This document shows, piece by piece, positions 36,339-48,099 of a stretch of DNA of 60,414 nucleotides (the stretch's first letter is position 1; every line of letters begins with the position of its first letter). The notes beneath the pieces were generated by a model. The model was not told the origin of the DNA. It searched no databases and saw only the letters and a program-made list of their open reading frames with translations. The stretch comes from SAR324 cluster bacterium JCVI-SC AAA005. GTDB taxonomy: Bacteria; SAR324; NAC60-12. Where the stretch lies: assembly GCA_000224765.2 (NCBI GenBank), contig AGAU01000107.1, forward strand, positions 1 through 60,414. The letters run 5' to 3'. The position numbers and the translations under genes are program-made.

Positions 36339-37937
36339 ATGAGTTCTGAGATATCTACTACTGTAAAAAGAAATGAAACGGATCGACATAAGAAAAAAAA
36401 TTGGTTCCAAATCTTGCTAGCTCGACCAGAAATTGGCCCTTTTGGAGTAATGCTACTGCTCTTTGGAATGTTGGGCTATTTCTCCATTCCGGAAGGTCAA
36501 TTTTCTATTAACCCTTTCACAGGAGAAGGATTCAATGCACTTGGAATCCGGAACAACTTTCGCGTAATTGCCCAACTGGGAATTGTAGCATTGGGTGCTG
36601 GAATGCTGATTATTTCTGGTGAATTCGATCTCTCCATAGGATCAATGGCGGGTTTTGCGGCCGGGTGTATGGCGATGATCCTCAAGTGGGGGTTCGCAGT
36701 CATCATTCCTTATCCATCTTTTGCGGATGGCTTTACGATTGAGGGCTATCGGCTTTTTGAAATTCAAAGCGTTTCCCCTTTAACGGCAATCCTGATCACT
36801 CTTTGTTTAACTTTATCATTCGGCTGGTTCCAAGGTTGGTTTATTGTCAAATCAGGGATTTCTTCTTTCATCGTTACGCTAGGGGGCCTCTTCTTTCTTA
36901 GAGGTCTGACTGAAGTCAGTTACCGAGCTTTCAACAAAAAAGTAGACCAAACAGCAGGTTCAACTACAGTTACTGATCTACCCGATATAAAAAATATTAT
37001 AGAAGTTCCAGGACTAGGAGAGATGGAACGTGAAGCAGCCAAGGTTTTACCAAATGATCAAATCCTGAAAATTCTGAAAACTGCTCCAGAAGCCACTCTT
37101 GTAAAGATTACTGACCAGCTAACCTATATCAACCAAAAGGTCGCGGTAACTAAAACCATGATGCAAGAAGAAAAAATGCTGCAAACTCTGCAAAGATCCC
37201 TGGACAACGCTATCAGATCTGGAAATGAAGCGATGCAGAAAATGCTTCAAGCCAAAATTGATGCAGGTATTGATGTGCAAGCAGTTCAAGCAAAAGCAGT
37301 TACCGACCTTGATTTAGCAAAGGCTTACATAGACACTTTACCAACAGCTCGTCCAGTCGCAGAATTTTTTGGTGGCAATATTTTGCAGCCAGTCTTTGAT
37401 TGGCTCTATTTCACAGTTGACTGGAACGTCAACAATTTTGGGAACCAATTTGCTCCAGGATTATATGCTTGCGTGATGATTTGGCTGATTATGGCTTTAT
37501 TTTGCTACATCGTCCTGAGTAAAACCCAGGCAGGAAACTGGATTTATTCAACCGGTGGTAATCTCAGTGCTGCCCGAGCGAATGGGGTTCCAACAAATCG
37601 TGTGAAAATATCGCTATTCGTTTTTACAGCTTTTTGTGCAACGATGTTCGCAGCTTGTCAGGTCTTTGAGGTTAATACGGCTGATGCCGCAAAGGGGAAT
37701 TTAAAGGAATTGGAAGCTATTGCTGCAGCAGTAATTGGGGGTGTCGTGCTTACAGGTGGATTTGGCACCATCCTAGGGATTTTGCTTGGTACCGTGATCT
37801 TTGGAATTGCGAAAGAGGCTTTTTTCTATATTCCAGGTATTGATGGTTCCTTCTATCGCGTCTTCTTAGGAGCAGTTCTAGTCAGTGCTGCACTGACAAA
37901 CGAAAATATCCGCAAAAGAATCGTCGGGAGTGCATAG
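36339..37937 (+). CDS. RbsC-type ABC permease with a ~150-residue internal insertion
   Basis: The flanks are a normal sugar-type permease: RVIAQLGIVALGAGMLIISGEFDLSIGS, SSFIVTLGGLFFLRGL, then WIYSTGGNLSAARANGVP, AAAVIGGVVLTGGFGTILG and GTVIFGIAKEAFFYIPG. Between them, residues about 196-345 (of 532) form a soluble, mainly helical, Gln/Lys/Glu-rich segment (for example KITDQLTYINQKVAVTKTMM) in place of a short loop; ordinary relatives are about 320-350 residues. ATG 36339, beyond the terminator, is the likely start; the open GTG at 36309 lies within the terminator. The ATPase gene follows after 2 bp. Confidence 0.88.
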   Translation: MSSEISTTVKRNETDRHKKKNWFQILLARPEIGPFGVMLLLFGMLGYFSIPEGQFSINPFTGEGFNALGIRNNFRVIAQLGIVALGAGMLIISGEFDLSIGSMAGFAAGCMAMILKWGFAVIIPYPSFADGFTIEGYRLFEIQSVSPLTAILITLCLTLSFGWFQGWFIVKSGISSFIVTLGGLFFLRGLTEVSYRAFNKKVDQTAGSTTVTDLPDIKNIIEVPGLGEMEREAAKVLPNDQILKILKTAPEATLVKITDQLTYINQKVAVTKTMMQEEKMLQTLQRSLDNAIRSGNEAMQKMLQAKIDAGIDVQAVQAKAVTDLDLAKAYIDTLPTARPVAEFFGGNILQPVFDWLYFTVDWNVNNFGNQFAPGLYACVMIWLIMALFCYIVLSKTQAGNWIYSTGGNLSAARANGVPTNRVKISLFVFTAFCATMFAACQVFEVNTADAAKGNLKELEAIAAAVIGGVVLTGGFGTILGILLGTVIFGIAKEAFFYIPGIDGSFYRVFLGAVLVSAALTNENIRKRIVGSA

Positions 37938-37939
37938 CT

Positions 37940-38722
37940 ATGAGTATTGAACGGCCTTCAATAGAGGTCCGAAATCTTGTCAAAAAATTTGGGAGTTTTA
38001 CCGCCCTGAACGGAATTGACCTTGATGTCTATCCTGGAGAAGTACATGCTCTCCTTGGTGACAATGGTGCTGGAAAGTCCACGCTAATCAAAGCGCTCTC
38101 CGGAATACACCCGCCGACAAGTGGTGAAATCAAGGTTGACGGAGTAATAGTCCATTTCCAGTCTCCTCGAGAGGCTTCTGACGCAGGTATAGGCACCGTT
38201 TATCAAGATCTCGCCCTGAATCCTTTGGCATCGGTGACCAGAAATTTCTTTTTAGGCAGGGAGATTAAAAAGGGATTGGGACCGTTCGGACTGTTGCAAA
38301 TGAAGGAGATGAACGCAATTACGATTGCAGAGATGAAAAAGATTGGGATTCACATCTCAAATCCAGATCAACCTGTCGGGACTATGTCAGGAGGACAACG
38401 ACAAACTCTGGCTATCGCAAGGGCAATCTATTTTGGAGCAAAGATCTTAATCTTAGATGAGCCCACTTCGGCTCTCGGTCAGAAACAACAAATGGAGGTG
38501 TTAAAAACCATTCGGACTGTCCAAAAGCTAGGCAATATTGCGATCATACTTATCACTCACAATGAAATTCACGCCCAATTGATTGCTGACCGATTCACAT
38601 TTCTAAGCCTTGGGGAAGTGATTGGAAGGGGAATAGCTCAAGAACTTGAGGGAGATGAAATCAAGAAATTGATGGCCGGTGGTGCAGAATTGGGAGATTT
38701 GAAGGCAGAACTGGCTGCTTAA
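37940..38722 (+). CDS. Sugar-type ABC transporter ATP-binding protein (single domain)
   Basis: Walker A GDNGAGKST starts at residue 40, the signature MSGGQRQ at 149 and Walker B LILDEPTSALG at 170-180. The sequence resembles one half of RbsA-like ATPases (VHALLGDNGAGKSTLIKALSGIHPPTSG), but it is a single-domain protein of 260 residues that presumably works as a homodimer. It is the last gene of the importer. The tail (after residue 240) is short and acidic. Confidence 0.93.
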   Translation: MSIERPSIEVRNLVKKFGSFTALNGIDLDVYPGEVHALLGDNGAGKSTLIKALSGIHPPTSGEIKVDGVIVHFQSPREASDAGIGTVYQDLALNPLASVTRNFFLGREIKKGLGPFGLLQMKEMNAITIAEMKKIGIHISNPDQPVGTMSGGQRQTLAIARAIYFGAKILILDEPTSALGQKQQMEVLKTIRTVQKLGNIAIILITHNEIHAQLIADRFTFLSLGEVIGRGIAQELEGDEIKKLMAGGAELGDLKAELAA

Positions 38723-38797
38723 ACAATTTAATTTCATCTAGCTCCAGTAATTCTAATGAAGTATTTCTGCGCTTCTGAAAACGTTGTTTTAAAGGCA

Positions 38798-39550
38798 TCA
38801 CGTCAACTTTTGCCAAGCAGATTGCCATTCGCTGTCTCGAATATCCCACTCTCGCTCACCTAGTTGTGGCCCAGAAACTTCCAATAATAGCCACTCTAAA
38901 TACTGTGCGACAAGTTCTGACGTTACCAACGCTCCAGTTGCTTTGTATTGTCGGAATTGTTCTACCCTTGGAAAGTTTTCTGGATCAAGAGTACGAATTT
39001 CCTCTTGCATTGGAGTATCTACAATTCCTGGTCTAACACTTCCAAACCAAACATTTCTTTGAGCCAGTTCATCTTTGAGCAATTGCCCAAGCATGTATAA
39101 AGCAGCTTTAGAGGTACAATACATACCCCAACCAGGAATCCCTTGATGAGCAGCCCCACTAGAAATATGAATCACTCGACTATTTTGAACCAGGTTGGGT
39201 AATAAAGCTTGAGTCAGAAATAAAGGCCCTTCAACATTAGTTGCCATATGTGTTCTCCAGTTCTCTGGATTCTGGTCTAATATCGGCCCTACAGGACCTA
39301 AAACAGCTGCATTATGTACCAACAAATCTAAGGTTCCCTTGGCTTCATTAACGATTTTTTGACGATCTTGAATTTTCCCCACATCTGCTGAAATAAATGT
39401 AATCTTATCAGGATTTTCTTGAGCCACTTCCTGAAGCAAATTCAAACGTCGACCAACAATTGTCACCAGCCAACCTTTCTTCGCAAATCTTTGCGCAAGC
39501 GCTCGCCCAATTCCAGTGCCACCTCCGGTAATCAGTATATGCTTGTTCAT
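38798..39550 (-). CDS. Short-chain dehydrogenase/reductase
   Basis: The classical SDR pattern is present: ITGGGTGIG (cofactor motif, residues 7-15), NAA at 80-82, catalytic Ser130/131, and YCTSK (Tyr144, Lys148), followed by RPGIVDTPM. GRR after the second strand suggests NADPH use. The protein resembles sepiapterin- or benzil-reductase-like SDRs (VEGPLFLTQALLP), but the substrate is unknown. It lies 21 bp downstream of the YdeP-like gene, so they are probably cotranscribed. Confidence 0.9.
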   Translation of the reverse strand: MNKHILITGGGTGIGRALAQRFAKKGWLVTIVGRRLNLLQEVAQENPDKITFISADVGKIQDRQKIVNEAKGTLDLLVHNAAVLGPVGPILDQNPENWRTHMATNVEGPLFLTQALLPNLVQNSRVIHISSGAAHQGIPGWGMYCTSKAALYMLGQLLKDELAQRNVWFGSVRPGIVDTPMQEEIRTLDPENFPRVEQFRQYKATGALVTSELVAQYLEWLLLEVSGPQLGEREWDIRDSEWQSAWQKLT

Positions 39551-39571
39551 CTCGCCTCATAGAAAAACAGT

Positions 39572-41842
39572 TTATTCAGTCGACTTACTAACTGTCACAG
39601 GAACCAACTTAGAAATTGGGGTAAAACTCCTGTCAGCAAAGTATTCGACGGCAATTAATTCATTTATTTCTGGGAAATATGATGCCGCACATCCTTGCGG
39701 AATACTGTAACGCACCGCATGAAATCCCGAAACTTTACGTTTCCTACCATCTTCCATGTGGCTCTGGATAACAACTTCTTGACCCTGATCCAGATCCAAA
39801 GAATCCATGTCTTTGGAATTCATAAGAATGACTCTGCGAGTTCCAAAAATTCCACGATAGCGGTCATTCATTCCGTAAACTGTGGTGTTGTATTGATCAT
39901 GCGAACGAATAGTCATAAGTCGCAATTGCCCATTGGGTAACTTGAGAATTGGTAAAAGCTTAGCGATAAAGCGAGCTTTCCCGGTTTTTGTATTCCATTC
40001 TCTTTCAGATGCTGAATTGTATAATCGAAAACCACCTGGCTTTTTTATCTTTCGATTGTAATTTGCAAACAATTTTGGCAGCACAGACTCAATTTTATCC
40101 CTAATCAATCCATAATCATCCTCAAGTGCTTTCCACATCTTTTGGTTCTTTGGGAACGCAGCCTTCGCCATACCAGCCACAATGGCTACCTCTGATCTCA
40201 AATGGGCAGAGGCTGGCTGATTTTTTCCTATTGAAGCATGAACAGCACCCATTGAATCTTCAACTGTTACAGACTGTTTACCTGAAGCTTGAACATCCAA
40301 CTCTGAACGCCCCAAACATGGTAAGATCAGTGCTTTTTTCCCGTGGGCCAAATGAGTTTTATTCAATTTTGTTGTGACCTGCACAGTCAATTCACAATTT
40401 GTTAGCGCCTCCGCAGTTCTTGAGCTATCTGGAGTAGCTCTGGCAAAATTACCCCCCATTGCCATGAATACTTTAACACTTTTTGACTCCATCGCTTTTA
40501 TGGTTTGGACAGTGTTGAAGCCAGAATTTCTTGGGGAGGATATTCCAAACTGTTGATCCAGATTCTTTAGGAAAGACTCACTTGGGTGCTCAGTAATTCC
40601 AACTGTCCGATCCCCTTGGACGTTACTATGTCCTCTCACTGGACATACCCCTGCACCTGGCTTCCCAATATTCCCACATAGAAGTAATAGATTTACAATA
40701 CACTGAATCGTAGAGACAGCATGTTTCTGCTGTGTTAGTCCCATGGCCCAGCAAGCAATGACTTTTTTAGAATTACAGTAAATGGATGCTACTTCTTCAA
40801 TCTGGGCTCTGGAAAGACCCGATTCAGATTCAATAACTGACCAATCAGTTCTTCCAATTTCATCTCTAAATTCCGAAAAACCAGACGTATGATTCTCAAT
40901 AAACTCTTTGTCCAGAATGTTTTTCTGCGTTTTATCTGCGGTAAGAATAGCCTTGATCAATCCATGCAGCATAGCTAAATCACCTCCAATTATTGGTTGG
41001 AAGTAGTGAGTAGAGATCGATGAGGATGTCCCTGTCAGCATTTGTAAGGTTTCCTGAGGATGAATAAACTTTTTAAGACCACGTTCTAGGATCGGATTAA
41101 AGGTTACTATTTGACATCCCCTACGAGCAGCTTGCTGAAGCACCGATAGCATCCTTGGGTGGTTAGTACCTGGATTTTGACCGATGACAATGATCAAGTC
41201 TGCTTCTTCAAAGTCCTCAAGCTGAACTGTACCCTTACCAATGCCTACCGACTCAGTTAGAGCTACCCCACTTGACTCATGGCACATATTTGAACAATCA
41301 GGAAAATTGTTTGTGCCCAATGTTCTGCCAAGCAGTTGCCAGAGAAAGGCCGCTTCGTTACTAGTTCGTCCAGAGGTATAGAAGACAGCCTGGTTTGGAT
41401 CTGCCAACATTCGTAATTGTTCTCCGATTAATTGAAATGCAGCATCCCAACTGATCGGGGTGTATTGATCGATTTCTTGATCATAAACCATTGGTTCGGT
41501 CAATCGTCCTTGCTGTTCCAAATCATAGTCAGACCAAGACCACAAAGATTTTACTGTATGGTTCTTAAAAAACTCTCTGGTAACGCGCTTGCTGGTAGAC
41601 TCTGCGGCTAGTGCTTTCACCCCATTCTCACAAAACTCTGTAATAGTAGTTTTTCCAGGCTCTGGCCAGGCGCACCCTGGGCAATCAAAGCCGTCGGGTT
41701 GATTCATCTTCATCAAAGCAGGGATCGCATTGATTGCCCTCTCTTGTTTTAATGTCTGAACACTCGCCGAAAGGGCGCCCCAACCACCAGCTGGTCCAAC
41801 ATAGCTATTTATATTCTTGCCAACAACAAAGTCATCTGACAT
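39572..41842 (-). CDS. FdhF/YdeP-family molybdopterin oxidoreductase
   Basis: The 756-residue protein has the YdeP-type N-terminus (GPAGGWGALSAS, and DGFDCPGCAWPEP with Cys54 and Cys57) and the molybdopterin-binding blocks TSGRTSNEAAFLWQLLGR, NNFPDCSNMCHESSG, IVIGQNPGTNHPRML, and a C-terminal domain with IRSHDQYNTTVYGMNDRYRG. The usual four-Cys cluster of FdhF is reduced. YdeP proteins are linked to acid resistance, but their substrate is not established. It is followed by the SDR gene, and its upstream gap (331 bp) is shared with divergent frmA. Confidence 0.88.
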   Translation of the reverse strand: MSDDFVVGKNINSYVGPAGGWGALSASVQTLKQERAINAIPALMKMNQPDGFDCPGCAWPEPGKTTITEFCENGVKALAAESTSKRVTREFFKNHTVKSLWSWSDYDLEQQGRLTEPMVYDQEIDQYTPISWDAAFQLIGEQLRMLADPNQAVFYTSGRTSNEAAFLWQLLGRTLGTNNFPDCSNMCHESSGVALTESVGIGKGTVQLEDFEEADLIIVIGQNPGTNHPRMLSVLQQAARRGCQIVTFNPILERGLKKFIHPQETLQMLTGTSSSISTHYFQPIIGGDLAMLHGLIKAILTADKTQKNILDKEFIENHTSGFSEFRDEIGRTDWSVIESESGLSRAQIEEVASIYCNSKKVIACWAMGLTQQKHAVSTIQCIVNLLLLCGNIGKPGAGVCPVRGHSNVQGDRTVGITEHPSESFLKNLDQQFGISSPRNSGFNTVQTIKAMESKSVKVFMAMGGNFARATPDSSRTAEALTNCELTVQVTTKLNKTHLAHGKKALILPCLGRSELDVQASGKQSVTVEDSMGAVHASIGKNQPASAHLRSEVAIVAGMAKAAFPKNQKMWKALEDDYGLIRDKIESVLPKLFANYNRKIKKPGGFRLYNSASEREWNTKTGKARFIAKLLPILKLPNGQLRLMTIRSHDQYNTTVYGMNDRYRGIFGTRRVILMNSKDMDSLDLDQGQEVVIQSHMEDGRKRKVSGFHAVRYSIPQGCAASYFPEINELIAVEYFADRSFTPISKLVPVTVSKSTE

Positions 41843-41948
41843 CTAATTTCCCTGAAATTTGGATTAATTTATTGATCAACTTCTAAAATAATAATGGCTC
41901 GATCACAAGTCTTCAGAATTTTTGAGTGATTGATTTTACAGTTCAAAT

Positions 41949-41966
41949 AAGTTTTTCGAAAAACTT
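41949..41966. repeat. Perfect 18-bp palindrome AAGTTTTTCGAAAAACTT
   Basis: The sequence is its own reverse complement and is followed by seven T residues. Because both neighbouring genes are read away from it, a terminator role is unlikely; a dimeric repressor or activator site serving the YdeP-like gene, frmA, or both is more plausible. Confidence 0.6.
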
Positions 41967-42014
41967 TTTTTAAAGGTTGCAGATGGTCGTCAAATTCCTA
42001 TTAAGCCAAAATTC

Positions 42015-42043
42015 TTGCTTGTAGCCACTTGTGCTCTTATTAT
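42015..42043 (+). promoter_or_regulatory. Candidate frmA promoter
   Basis: TTGCTT (42015-42020) and TATTAT (42038-42043) lie 17 bp apart, about 130 bp before the frmA ATG and downstream of the 18-bp palindrome. The -10 matches well, the -35 only in its first three bases, as is common for activated promoters. Confidence 0.4.
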
Positions 42044-42137
42044 CAAATTTAGATCGAAACAGAAAAATGAAAGATTCTTTGAAATCAACTCAATACCACA
42101 CCAACACTGAGTAAGAAACTCATCATTCTCCAAGTGA

Positions 42138-43283
<1,146 letters not shown>

Positions 43284-43295
43284 TTTTGGATACTA

Positions 43296-44141
43296 ATGGC
43301 AAAGCTTAAAAAAATTGGCGAGAGCAAAATTTTTGGTGGTTGGACAAAAATGTTTCAACACTACTCTAAGTCATGCTCTTGTGTTATGAAATTTTCTGTC
43401 TTTCTCCCACCACAAATGGGAAGGGGACCTGTACCAGTTCTGACCTGGCTATCTGGGCTGACCTGTACCCATGAAAACTTTATCACGAAAGCCGGCGCTC
43501 AAAAGTTTGCTGCTGAACACGGAATCGTGCTGGTTGCACCTGACACCAGCCCCAGAGGAGCTGGGATTGAGGGGGAAGAAGAAAGTTATGACCTTGGTAC
43601 AGGAGCCGGTTTTTACGTAAACGCAACACAGGAAAAATGGTCTGAGCACTACCAAATGTACGATTACATTGTAGAGGAACTACCCATTTTGGTTGCTGAT
43701 CAATTTGATATAATTCCTGATCGGCAAGGAATTTTTGGGCACAGCATGGGAGGTCATGGTGCTTTGATGATTGCGTTTAGAAATCCTGATCGATTTAAAT
43801 CAGTTTCGGCGTTTGCTCCGATTTATGCGCCTTCGCAATGTGATTGGGGTCGTAAAGCATTCAGCAATTATTTGGGTAAAAACCGCGAAGACTGGAAAAG
43901 TTATGATAGTCATGAATTGTTCAGTCAAACATCGGGGCAAATTCCACTACTAGTGGATCAAGGGGATGCTGATCAATTTTTGGAGAAAGAGCTTAATTTT
44001 GCTCTTTTTTGTCAAACAGCATCAGAAAAGGGCCTCTGTGCAAATTTAAGGCTGCAGAAAGGCTATGATCATAGCTACTACTTTATCGCAAGCTTCATAG
44101 AAGACCACATTCGACATCACGCTAAAGCTCTCTGCGAATAA
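43296..44141 (+). CDS. fghA: S-formylglutathione hydrolase
   Basis: The esterase-D type hydrolase releases formate and glutathione. Ser150 lies in GHSMGGHGA, and the N-terminal CSCVMKFSVFLPPQ, WLSGLTCTHENFITKAGAQ and ESYDLGTGAGFYVNAT blocks are typical. The acid and His are in the GDADQFL and GYDHSYYFI segments. Length 281. It is directly downstream of frmA, which supports the assignment. The symbol frmB is also used. Confidence 0.96.
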   Translation: MAKLKKIGESKIFGGWTKMFQHYSKSCSCVMKFSVFLPPQMGRGPVPVLTWLSGLTCTHENFITKAGAQKFAAEHGIVLVAPDTSPRGAGIEGEEESYDLGTGAGFYVNATQEKWSEHYQMYDYIVEELPILVADQFDIIPDRQGIFGHSMGGHGALMIAFRNPDRFKSVSAFAPIYAPSQCDWGRKAFSNYLGKNREDWKSYDSHELFSQTSGQIPLLVDQGDADQFLEKELNFALFCQTASEKGLCANLRLQKGYDHSYYFIASFIEDHIRHHAKALCE

Positions 44142-44241
44142 TTCTGCATAATCTAATAACTTCCAAATAGACTGCCTGCCAAAAATTTGACGCGATTCAT
44201 TTTTGAAGCAACTAACCCTTGGGCAAAAACAGAGAAAGTAA

Positions 44242-45024
44242 ATGCTCCAAAGAAACTACCATACCCATACGTATCGATGTAAGCACGCTACTGGTGACGT
44301 TATTGACTACGCTAAAGCAGCAATTGAAGCCGATCTGACTACTTTGGGGATGTCTGACCATACCGCACTACCCGATAATCGCTGGAATAATGTAAGAATG
44401 TCGATGCTTGAATTAGATGATTACGAAGAAGCCATTGAACTTGCTCGAAAGGAGTGTCACGATTTGACAATTTTAAAAGGGATGGAATGCGAATATGTCG
44501 AGGAATTTCATAGCTACTTAGAAGATGAGCTTTTAGGTGAACGCAAGTTTGATTATCTAATCGGCGCCGGACATTACACTCCATTTGAGGGAGGATGGAT
44601 CAATTCCTTCGAAGAATTAAACAAAGCAGCACATCTGAGAGCATATGCATCCTTTTTAGGAAAAATCATGTCCACGGGGCTCTTTGCATTTATCGCCCAC
44701 CCGGATATCTTTGGCTGCAGCAATGACACTTGGAATGATAACCTTACTGAATGTTCACATGACATCCTGCAGGCTGCAGTGGAAACTGGTATACCACTTG
44801 AGATAAATGGTCTTGGACTGCGAAAAACTCCTAAGCAAACATCTAAAGGTCCAAGACCCCAGTATCCTTGGACACCTTTTTGGGAGATAGCCCAAGAATA
44901 TCCAATCAAGGTCATTTGTAATTCAGATGCTCATCATCCAAAAGATGTAGCGGGAAAATTAGGAGAGACAGAAAAATTGGCGAGAAGATTTAATCTTAAT
45001 TTATTGGAGGAACTGCCCATTTAG
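44242..45024 (+). CDS. PHP-domain phosphatase, histidinol-phosphatase (HisJ/HisK) type
   Basis: Metal-binding PHP motifs are visible: YHTHTYRCKHATG (His7, His9), GMSDHT near 36-41, ILKGMECEY, GAGHYTP, IAHPD and NSDAHHP. These would bind three metal ions as in histidinol-phosphate phosphatase of histidine synthesis. No other his gene is nearby, so a different phosphoester substrate is possible. Length 260. It stands alone, 100 bp after fghA and convergent with glyS. Confidence 0.8.
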   Translation: MLQRNYHTHTYRCKHATGDVIDYAKAAIEADLTTLGMSDHTALPDNRWNNVRMSMLELDDYEEAIELARKECHDLTILKGMECEYVEEFHSYLEDELLGERKFDYLIGAGHYTPFEGGWINSFEELNKAAHLRAYASFLGKIMSTGLFAFIAHPDIFGCSNDTWNDNLTECSHDILQAAVETGIPLEINGLGLRKTPKQTSKGPRPQYPWTPFWEIAQEYPIKVICNSDAHHPKDVAGKLGETEKLARRFNLNLLEELPI

Positions 45025-45061
45025 CCTTGGACAAACCTTGATCTTTAGGAGATTTTTTCAA

Positions 45062-47134
45062 TTATTTCTGGATGTGCAACTCTCGAAGATCAAGATATTG
45101 TAGTGACCAATCGTGAATTTGCTTACAAATATTTAGTCTATTGGATCGGACTGAGAGATCCTCATCCATCACCATGACATTGTCGAAAAACCTCTCAATT
45201 TTTGATTCCAAAGATATCACTAGCTTGACAAAGTTTGGACTTCTCTGAGGGTCATTTGTCAACTGCTGAGCAGCATCCCAGAGTTCTTTTTCAGCATCAT
45301 CTCTGAAATTTTCCGAATTTACTACATTCAAATTAACATCTGAATTTTTTGCCCAAATATTGAAGGGTCTTTGGAGTGCGTCAAGGGCTTTCTTGAGGGC
45401 TTCGTTTTTAAATTCTCTCATCAATTGCTCCCCAAGTTCCAACTGAGAAGCTGGAACTAAATTACCCTTCTCTAAGGCAAGAATAAGATCCGTTTGAAAC
45501 CCATATTGATCCTGAAGCAGATATCTTTGTCTTTGTTGAAGAAATTCTAGCACTTGCTCTTGAATGGTTGACCCGTCCAGTTCCAGAGACTGTTGATCTA
45601 TAAGTACTCTTAATGACTGATCGATCAGATAATTCAGACTCAAGGGGAGTTTAAGTGCCAAGATAAGTTGGAGAATTCCTTGTGCGGCTCTACGCAATGC
45701 AAAGGGATCAGCTGCGCCCGTGGGAATTTTTCCTAGTGAAAAAGCAACCGATAACAAATCAATACGATCAGCCAACGCAACTGGCCAGGTGATTGGGTCT
45801 TGAGGAAGCTGATCCTCCGCATTTCCTGGCAAGTAGTGCTCTCTTATCCCTCTACAAACCCTCTTAGACTCCCCCAAAATTTTCGCGTACCTCTCTCCCA
45901 TGATTCCCTGCAATTCAGGGAATTCATAAACCATTAGCGTTTGCAAATCGAACTTACAGAGTTTGGCGACTTTTTTTGCTTCGTCCTTTTCTTTTTGGTC
46001 AAGCATAAGACTTTTAGAGAATCTTTCCGTTATCAACTGAATTCTCTCTGTACGATCTTGTTGACTGCCTCTCTCTGGAAAAAAGATCGCGTTTGCTGCT
46101 TTTTTTTCAAAATCTTCCAAAGCCCCTTTTTGATCTTCCTGATAGAAGAAGCGGGCATCACTCAGTCTGGCTCTGATTACTCTCTCATTTCCCTGCCGCA
46201 CTGTATCCAAACCGTGTTCGTTTCCGTTTCGGATAGTAACAAAGTAAGGCAGAAGGTTGGTGCCATCTTTTTCATATACGGGGAAATAACGCTGATGAAC
46301 TGCCATTGAGGTCACAAGAACCTCTTTGGGCAGTTCTAAAAAGGCTTCTTCAAAACTACCAACTACAGCCGTTGGCCATTCCACTAAATTTGTCACTTCC
46401 ATCAGCAGTTCTGAATCAATTTCAACACGCCATTTGTATTTTCTCTCAAGTCCCTGGATTTGTTCTTTTATTCTTTCACGACGCTTAGAAGGCGAAGGGA
46501 TAACCCATTGATCTCTAAGATTATTCTCATATTCGTCTGCCTGATCAATGGTAAAAAAGTCTTTGCTAAGAAATCGATGCCCACAGCTTCGATTACCGCT
46601 TCTCACCATTTCAAGTTCAACAGAAATAACTTCACTATTCCAAAGGCAAGTTAACCAACGGATTGGACGGACAAAGCGTTGGCGGTAAAATCCCCAGCGC
46701 ATATTTTTTGGGAAACGCAAAGCCTGAATCCATTCCACAATCGATGTTTCTAGGATTTCTTTTGTCGGTCTTCCCATTAAATGCTTGATAGCGTAGAGAT
46801 ATTCCTTGCCAGAAACATCTCGAACTTCTAGTTTTTCGGGATCAATTCCATTTTTCTTTGCAAATCCAAGAGCAGCTTGTTTCCAATGGCCCTTCTCATC
46901 TTTGGCCATTTCAAAGGGTGGACCCTTGATCTCTTCAATTCGATTAGCTTGTGATGCTGGCAAATTTCGGACAAGTAGTCCAAATCGCCTTGGCGTCCCA
47001 AAAATCTCAATTTGGCCGCTAAGATTTTGTTGTTGGAAGGTTTTTGCAACAAGTTCACTGAGTTGTTCAATTGAGGGTTGGATCATCGAAGCTGGAACTT
47101 CCTCGAGTCCAATTTCCAGTAAAAATGAGTTCAC
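45062..47134 (-). CDS. glyS: Glycyl-tRNA synthetase beta subunit
   Basis: The 690-residue protein begins [17 protein letters not shown] and contains [14 protein letters not shown], the HD-like core (RGIREHYL) and [22 protein letters not shown], all GlyS marks. It forms an alpha2beta2 enzyme with GlyQ. It overlaps glyQ by 4 bp. fliG lies upstream of glyQ on the same strand. Confidence 0.97.
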   Translation of the reverse strand: MNSFLLEIGLEEVPASMIQPSIEQLSELVAKTFQQQNLSGQIEIFGTPRRFGLLVRNLPASQANRIEEIKGPPFEMAKDEKGHWKQAALGFAKKNGIDPEKLEVRDVSGKEYLYAIKHLMGRPTKEILETSIVEWIQALRFPKNMRWGFYRQRFVRPIRWLTCLWNSEVISVELEMVRSGNRSCGHRFLSKDFFTIDQADEYENNLRDQWVIPSPSKRRERIKEQIQGLERKYKWRVEIDSELLMEVTNLVEWPTAVVGSFEEAFLELPKEVLVTSMAVHQRYFPVYEKDGTNLLPYFVTIRNGNEHGLDTVRQGNERVIRARLSDARFFYQEDQKGALEDFEKKAANAIFFPERGSQQDRTERIQLITERFSKSLMLDQKEKDEAKKVAKLCKFDLQTLMVYEFPELQGIMGERYAKILGESKRVCRGIREHYLPGNAEDQLPQDPITWPVALADRIDLLSVAFSLGKIPTGAADPFALRRAAQGILQLILALKLPLSLNYLIDQSLRVLIDQQSLELDGSTIQEQVLEFLQQRQRYLLQDQYGFQTDLILALEKGNLVPASQLELGEQLMREFKNEALKKALDALQRPFNIWAKNSDVNLNVVNSENFRDDAEKELWDAAQQLTNDPQRSPNFVKLVISLESKIERFFDNVMVMDEDLSVRSNRLNICKQIHDWSLQYLDLRELHIQK

Positions 47135-48063
47135 GCCACCTCCTTAGGCGCTAGCTGTTCAACCCAAACCTCAGCTGCAGTGCGATCTTTCATTAGAGGG
47201 AAACCAAGTTTTCTTCTTTCCTCCAGAAATAATTTGCAAACCCGTTGTGCCAGAGACCTCACCCGGCCGATATAGCCAGCCCTTGCTGAAACACTGATTG
47301 CTCCACCAGCATCCAAAAGATTGAACGCATGCGAACACTTCAAAACATAATCAAAAGCCGGGAACACTAGGTTACTTTCGAGTGCCCTGCCTGATTCCCG
47401 TTCGTACTCATCAAACCAGCGAATCAATTGGTCTGCATCAGCAATCTCAAAAGTATATTTCGAATGTTCATATTCAGGATGTTTGAAAATCGCCCCGTAG
47501 CTTACACCTTCAGTGAACTCAATATCAAAAACGTTCTCTTTGTTTTGTAGATAGGTTGCCAAGCGTTCTAACCCGTAAGTTAATTCAGCAGCAACAGGAT
47601 GACATTCAAGCCCCCCCACCTGCTGGAAGTAGGTGAATTGAGTTACCTCCATCCCATCCAGCCAGACTTCCCAACCCATGCCCCATGCGGCCAAGGTAGG
47701 GGATTCCCAATTATCTTCAACGAAACGAATATCGTGCTCCAGGGGATCAATCCCAAGTAGATACAATGAATTCAAGTACAATTCCTGAGCATTTGCTGGT
47801 GATGGCTTAAGGATCACCTGATATTGATGATGTTGATATAGCCGATTTGGATTCTCTCCATATCGGCCATCCGCTGGTCTTCTAGAAGGTTCTACGTAAG
47901 CAACTTTCCATTCTTCAGGACCAAGAGCACGAAGTGTTGTCATCGGATTCATCGTACCCGCCCCTGTCTCAATGTCATAGGGGTTCATCAGCAAGCAGCC
48001 CTGATCGTTCCAAAATCGGTGCAGGGTCATGATCATGTCTTGTAAAGTCAAAGCTTTGTTCAT
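47131..48063 (-). CDS. glyQ: Glycyl-tRNA synthetase alpha subunit
   Basis: The catalytic subunit shows [64 protein letters not shown] and [15 protein letters not shown], all highly conserved. Length 310 is slightly above normal. It overlaps glyS in an ATGA and follows fliG by 36 bp. Confidence 0.97.
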   Translation of the reverse strand: MNKALTLQDMIMTLHRFWNDQGCLLMNPYDIETGAGTMNPMTTLRALGPEEWKVAYVEPSRRPADGRYGENPNRLYQHHQYQVILKPSPANAQELYLNSLYLLGIDPLEHDIRFVEDNWESPTLAAWGMGWEVWLDGMEVTQFTYFQQVGGLECHPVAAELTYGLERLATYLQNKENVFDIEFTEGVSYGAIFKHPEYEHSKYTFEIADADQLIRWFDEYERESGRALESNLVFPAFDYVLKCSHAFNLLDAGGAISVSARAGYIGRVRSLAQRVCKLFLEERRKLGFPLMKDRTAAEVWVEQLAPKEVA

Positions 48064-48099
48064 TCTATTCTAAATAGGATTGGTAAAAATTGCAGAGAA

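Noticed and set aside
46806..47147. Long plus-strand frame over the glyS-glyQ junction
   Set aside because: It is a shadow of glyS; the minus-strand protein is fully conserved.
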